Source: Clostridium sp. CAG:448
GTDB lineage: Bacteria > Bacillota > Clostridia > Oscillospirales > CAG-272
Direction: 5' to 3'
Length of the DNA stretch: 11,088 bases
Assembly: GCA_000433415.1 (NCBI GenBank)
Contig: FR890551.1
Span: 8,400-19,487, forward strand
Shown here piece by piece: positions 8,262 through 11,088 of this stretch. The notes under the pieces are model-generated. The model did not search any database and was not told the origin of the DNA. It saw nothing but the letters and a program-made list of their open reading frames with translations. Every line of letters starts with the position of its first letter. Within the stretch, counting starts at the first letter, position 1. The position numbers and the translations under genes are program-made.

Positions 8262-8266
8262 AGGAG
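8262..8266 (+). promoter_or_regulatory. Ribosome binding site of the substrate-binding protein gene
   Basis: AGGAG lies 8 nt before ATG-8275, in an A-rich, probably unstructured leader. This is near-ideal spacing and decides in favour of ATG-8275 over the in-frame ATG-8281. No promoter or terminator is evident in the 41-nt gap after the lipoprotein gene, so read-through transcription is likely. Confidence 0.85.
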
Positions 8267-8274
8267 AAAAGAAA

Positions 8275-10881
8275 ATGAAGATGAAAAAACGCATGGTTTC
8301 CGCGTTTCTTTCTGCGCTGATGGCAGGATGTGTTCTTTTGAGTGCAGTCGGTTGCAGCAAGAACGGGGATTCGACCGAGACCACCGGTCCGGATGACGGT
8401 TCCAAAACCCCGACCTACAACACCGAAACACGTCCGTTCTCGATGAGCATTCAGACTCCGGACGGTGTGTTCAACCCCTTCTTCTCAACCTCTGCATATG
8501 ACTCTGCCATCATCGGCAACACCCAGATCGGAATGCTCAGCACCGACCCCAAGGGCAATATCGTCTGCGGCGAGAATGAGCCGACCGTTACGCTGGATTA
8601 CACCGTGAAGGAATCCTCCGAAAACGGCAAGAACTACACGACCTACGAGTTTCTGATCAAGAACGGCATCCTGTTCTCGGACGGGAAGCCGCTGACCATC
8701 AAGGACGTGCTCTTCAACCTCTATGTCTACCTCGATCCGGCTTATACCGGTTCGGCAACCATCTATTCGACCGATATCGTCGGCTTGCAGAATTGCCGTC
8801 AGCAGAGACTGGGCGACATTTCCGACGGTTCGTCCTCTTCCTTTGACGATACGTTTGTCGGCGAGGCGAACATCCGCATTCAGAACCTGATTGACTATGT
8901 AAAGCTCAAGGGGAAGGGTGTGAAGCAGGAGGACAAGCCCTCCATGCCCGCCGGATTTGATGAAGCGGCTGCACTGGTTGACTACAAAACCGTTGCCAAT
9001 ACCTTCCGCAAGGAGCTGGAGACCGACTACAACGCGATTGACAAGGAATCCTACAAGGATTGGCAGTTCACCGAGATCTGGCAGATCTTCCTTTACAACG
9101 ACGGCGGACGCAGCGAACTGCTTCTGAAGGATGCATCCGGCAAACTGGTTAAGGATAAGGACGGCAATCCGCAGTTGGATCCTGCCGCTGCAAAGCAGGT
9201 CTGGGATGATGAAATCAAGCCGTACATTGATGAGCACCCGGAAATGTCGCAGGAGGACGCGATCAAGACCTACTGCATCGAGTCGGTCTATGAATCGTAT
9301 TTCCCGGGCACCGTGCTGACCGATACTTTTGCCAGCCAGTTCGAAACCGTTCTGCGCGCATGGGGCACTTCGAGCACGATTCTCGATCTCTTTACTGCTG
9401 AGGCAAAGAGCAACTACTTCTCCAGCAGTGAGAGGCTGGTTCCGAACATCAGCGGTATCACCACCAGATCCAACGTGACCGAGTTTAACGGCAAGACCTA
9501 CGATGACGGACACGACGTGCTCTCCATCAAGATTCATGACGTTGACCCCAAGGCGATCTACAACTTCTCCTTCACCGTTTCTCCGATGCATTACTACTCC
9601 ACCACGAACTGGAACGGCAAGGACTACATTGCTGCGTTTGACGGCGTGGAGAACTTCGGTCTGGAATTCGGTAATATCACCTTCATGAACGAGGTCATCA
9701 ACGCGCCCGAGAAGGTTGGTCTTCCGGTCGGTGCCGGCCCCTACATGGCATCCAATGCGTCCGGCTCCGGCAAGGTGACAAGCGACAACTTCTTTAACAA
9801 CAACTTCGTTTACTACGAAAGAAACCCCTATTTCTACACCCTCGGCTCCGGCATTTCCAACGCCAAGATCAAGTATATGCGTTATAAGGTGGTCGATTCC
9901 GATCAGATCATCAACGCGCTGGCAAACGGCGATATCGACTTCGGTGATCCGAGTGCAACGCAGGAGAACATTGCGGCGGTTGAAGTGGCAGGTCTGGGAC
10001 ACGTGGAGATCAAAACCTCCGGTTACGGTTATGTCGGAGTCAACCCGCGCTTCATTCCGAGCAAGTCGGTCCGTCAGGCCATCATGATGGCGATGAACAC
10101 CGTGCTGATTGCGGAGAACTACTACAAGGGCGGTCTGTGCGAGCTGATTTACCGTCCGATGTCCACCACCTCGTGGGCTTATCCGACGGATGCAACCTCG
10201 CCGTATTACAAGTACGACAGCACCGGTGAAGAAATCAAGCGTATTCTCGAGGCAGACGGCTACGAAAAGGGCTCCGACGGCATCTATCAGAAGACCATCG
10301 ACGGCTTCGGCGTGGACCGCCTGGGCGGGCAGAACTACCGTATGACCATTGCCGGCGGCTCGACCGATCACCCGGCGTATGCGATGTTCCTCAAGGCGGC
10401 AGAAATCCTCAACAGCGCAGGGATGGAGGTCAAGGTTGTGACCTCGCAGACCGCACTGTCCGACCTCTCCTCCGGCAAGCTTGCCATCTGGGCAGCTGCA
10501 TGGTCCTCGACCATCGACCCGGATATGTATCAGATTTACCATATGGATTCGCAGGCAAGCTCGACCAGCAACTGGGGCTACAAGCAGATCAAAGCAGGAA
10601 AGAACTCCGAGGCGTATTCCGATGAGTACGCGCTCATTCAGGAACTGAGTGAACTGATCGATGCGGGCCGTTCGACGACCAATCAGGAAACACGGAAAGC
10701 GATTTACAAGGAAGCGCTGGACAAGATCATGGAGCTGGCGGTTGAAATGCCGACCTACCAGAGAAAGGATATGTCGGCTTACAACAAGAAGATTCTGGAC
10801 GAGTCGACCATGACCCCCGAAAAAGACCGGTCGCCCTATAACGGATTGATCTCCCGTATCTGGGAACTGTCCTACAACTGA
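8275..10881 (+). CDS. Family-5 ABC transporter substrate-binding lipoprotein (oligopeptide/dipeptide type), oversized
   Basis: The extracellular binding subunit of a peptide-type ABC importer. The signal peptide MKMKKRMVSAFLSALMAG runs into LLSAVGC with lipidated Cys27, then a Ser/Thr/Gly linker. Family-5 landmarks are clear: FLIKNGILFSDGKPLTIKDV (about 126-145), VGAGPYMASNASG, YYERNPYF, INALANGDIDFGDP, SVRQAIMMAMN, and the WSSTIDPDMYQIYHM block near the C-terminus. The protein has 868 residues where relatives usually have about 500-600. The excess is mostly one Lys/Asp/Glu-rich insertion at about 172-405, after TGSATIYSTDIVG and before YDDGHDVLSIKIHDVDP. The frame is continuous through it with similar codon use, so this is not a fusion artefact. 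Family-5 proteins also bind dipeptides, nickel or sugars; peptides are favoured by the protease neighbour. It sits before a probable permease gene. Confidence 0.93.
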   Translation: MKMKKRMVSAFLSALMAGCVLLSAVGCSKNGDSTETTGPDDGSKTPTYNTETRPFSMSIQTPDGVFNPFFSTSAYDSAIIGNTQIGMLSTDPKGNIVCGENEPTVTLDYTVKESSENGKNYTTYEFLIKNGILFSDGKPLTIKDVLFNLYVYLDPAYTGSATIYSTDIVGLQNCRQQRLGDISDGSSSSFDDTFVGEANIRIQNLIDYVKLKGKGVKQEDKPSMPAGFDEAAALVDYKTVANTFRKELETDYNAIDKESYKDWQFTEIWQIFLYNDGGRSELLLKDASGKLVKDKDGNPQLDPAAAKQVWDDEIKPYIDEHPEMSQEDAIKTYCIESVYESYFPGTVLTDTFASQFETVLRAWGTSSTILDLFTAEAKSNYFSSSERLVPNISGITTRSNVTEFNGKTYDDGHDVLSIKIHDVDPKAIYNFSFTVSPMHYYSTTNWNGKDYIAAFDGVENFGLEFGNITFMNEVINAPEKVGLPVGAGPYMASNASGSGKVTSDNFFNNNFVYYERNPYFYTLGSGISNAKIKYMRYKVVDSDQIINALANGDIDFGDPSATQENIAAVEVAGLGHVEIKTSGYGYVGVNPRFIPSKSVRQAIMMAMNTVLIAENYYKGGLCELIYRPMSTTSWAYPTDATSPYYKYDSTGEEIKRILEADGYEKGSDGIYQKTIDGFGVDRLGGQNYRMTIAGGSTDHPAYAMFLKAAEILNSAGMEVKVVTSQTALSDLSSGKLAIWAAAWSSTIDPDMYQIYHMDSQASSTSNWGYKQIKAGKNSEAYSDEYALIQELSELIDAGRSTTNQETRKAIYKEALDKIMELAVEMPTYQRKDMSAYNKKILDESTMTPEKDRSPYNGLISRIWELSYN

Positions 10882-10898
10882 TCGCGACCCCCACTTCA

Positions 10899-10962
10899 GG
10901 GGATCCACACCCCGGTCATGCCGCCGGAACCTCCGGCAGGCTCGCGGGGGTGTGGATCGCCC
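10899..10962 (+). promoter_or_regulatory. Large GC-rich stem-loop after the binding-protein gene
   Basis: GATCCACACCCC (10902-10913) pairs perfectly with GGGGTGTGGATC (10947-10958), a 12-bp stem extended by GGG/CCC (10899-10901 with 10960-10962) across one bulged G. A second hairpin is nested in the loop: GCCGGA (10923-10928) with TCCGGC (10932-10937), loop ACC. It is followed by GCCCCAGC, not a T tract, so it is a poor intrinsic terminator. It starts 18 nt after the stop of the binding-protein gene and probably protects that mRNA from 3' decay or partly reduces read-through. Confidence 0.75.
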
Positions 10963-10968
10963 CAGCAA

Positions 10969-10982
10969 CCGCCCTCGGGCGG
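10969..10982 (+). promoter_or_regulatory. Small GC hairpin with CTCG loop
   Basis: CCGCC (10969-10973) and GGCGG (10978-10982) enclose a CTCG tetraloop. It lies between the two larger inverted repeats, making three stable hairpins in a row. No role can be assigned beyond shared mRNA structure. Confidence 0.55.
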
Positions 10983-10990
10983 AAGGAATG

Positions 10991-11018
10991 ACAGACGGCA
11001 GAGCGCTCTGCCGTCTGT
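10991..11018 (+). promoter_or_regulatory. Perfect 28-bp palindrome (terminator-like stem)
   Basis: ACAGACGGCAGAGC is followed directly by its exact reverse complement GCTCTGCCGTCTGT. As RNA this makes a 12-bp stem with a GCGC loop. It is shaped like a clostridial intrinsic terminator but is followed by GTTCCGG rather than a U run, so complete termination is unlikely. It ends 10 nt before the next gene's Shine-Dalgarno sequence, so it may attenuate or mark an mRNA processing end between binding protein and permease. A dimeric DNA-binding protein site is a less likely alternative. Confidence 0.75.
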
Positions 11019-11028
11019 GTTCCGGAAT

Positions 11029-11033
11029 AGGAG
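11029..11033 (+). promoter_or_regulatory. Ribosome binding site of the permease gene
   Basis: AGGAG lies 13 nt before ATG-11047, longer than the usual 5-9 nt, so initiation may be weak. No in-frame start codon lies closer. Weak initiation would fit lower permease than binding-protein output. Confidence 0.55.
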
Positions 11034-11046
11034 ACAAAACAGACTT

Positions 11047-11088
11047 ATGGATATGGTGAAATATATCGTCAAGCGACTGTTGCTGTCG
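11047..11088 (+). CDS. Probable Opp/Dpp-type ABC transporter permease, 3' partial (first 14 codons)
   Basis: Only MDMVKYIVKRLLLS is visible. The MxKYIxKRLL opening followed by a hydrophobic run is the usual start of DppB/OppB-family permeases, which form the first membrane subunit of family-5 peptide importers. Its place directly after a family-5 binding protein supports this. ATG-11053 is an alternative start two codons in. The identification rests on very few residues plus gene order, so DppB and OppB cannot be told apart. Confidence 0.65.
   Translation, partial: MDMVKYIVKRLLLS

Noticed and set aside
6950..8431. A 493-codon minus-strand open frame spanning the protease end, the lipoprotein gene and the binding-protein start
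   Set aside because: It crosses three plus-strand gene boundaries and has no credible start context or domain content.
10991..11018. Classical Rho-independent terminator ending the operon
   Set aside because: The stem is excellent but the required T run is missing, and a permease gene expected to belong to the same importer starts 28 nt later.
8485..11037. An 850-codon open frame on the minus strand opposite the binding-protein gene
   Set aside because: It runs through the intergenic palindromes and shows no domain pattern, whereas the plus strand is a clear family-5 binding protein. It is a shadow of GC-rich codon usage.
11013..11044. Alternative pairing of GTCTGT (11013-11018) with ACAGAC (11039-11044) that would trap the permease ribosome binding site
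   Set aside because: Only six base pairs compete against the perfect 28-nt palindrome, so a switch is unlikely without a ligand or protein, for which there is no evidence.
1..11088. Transposon, phage, CRISPR or tRNA content
   Set aside because: No transposase-like frame, terminal inverted repeats, spaced direct repeats or cloverleaf structure was seen. All repeats are explained by protein repeats, one tandem duplication and intergenic hairpins.

Overview
The window looks like chromosomal DNA of a GC-rich, gut-type Firmicute, most likely a Clostridia/Oscillospirales-like anaerobe. The evidence is moderately high GC, AGGAG-type ribosome binding sites, two classical lipoproteins, and a huge surface protein that joins a lactocepin/C5a-peptidase-type subtilase to BspA-like leucine-rich repeats. 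The taxonomic guess is inference from gene style. Nothing in the window fixes the species.

Layout, all on the + strand: (1) 3-7115, the 3' part of a very large cell-surface S8 (subtilisin-family) protease, at least 2,370 codons, whose signal peptide and propeptide lie before the window. Its order is catalytic domain with inserted PA domain, Fn3-like A domain, B-like and Ig-like domains, Big_2-like domain, about 28 BspA-type leucine-rich repeats, a small helical module, an Ig-like module, an Fn3-like module, then a Cys-containing hydrophobic C-terminal anchor. (2) 7112-8233, a 373-residue lipoprotein that overlaps the protease stop (ATGA) and carries two InlB/Listeria-Bacteroides-type repeats and a small beta-helix segment. 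(3) 8275-10881, an 868-residue family-5 (oligopeptide/dipeptide type) ABC transporter substrate-binding lipoprotein with an unusual insertion of about 230 residues. (4) 10882-11046, an intergenic stretch built almost entirely of strong inverted repeats. (5) 11047 to the end, the first 14 codons of what is probably the Opp/Dpp-type permease.

Read together, the genes suggest a co-transcribed unit for digesting extracellular protein and importing the peptides. A surface-tethered protease with a long repeat stalk would bind and cut substrate, a translationally coupled lipoprotein of unknown role sits beside it, and a peptide-binding lipoprotein hands products to a membrane permease. This parallels the lactococcal PrtP-Opp logic in function, but here the genes are adjacent. 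Hairpins between the binding-protein gene and the permease gene would fit the common need to make more binding protein than permease.

The points most worth a second look are the operon logic, the Cys-type C-terminal sorting signal, a canonical A_AAA_AAG slippery heptamer at the protease end that lies in the frame needed to fuse it to the lipoprotein, a perfect 16-bp tandem duplication spanning the lipoprotein stop codon, the large insertion in the binding protein, and the triple-hairpin intergenic region. No RNA genes, CRISPR arrays or mobile elements were seen.
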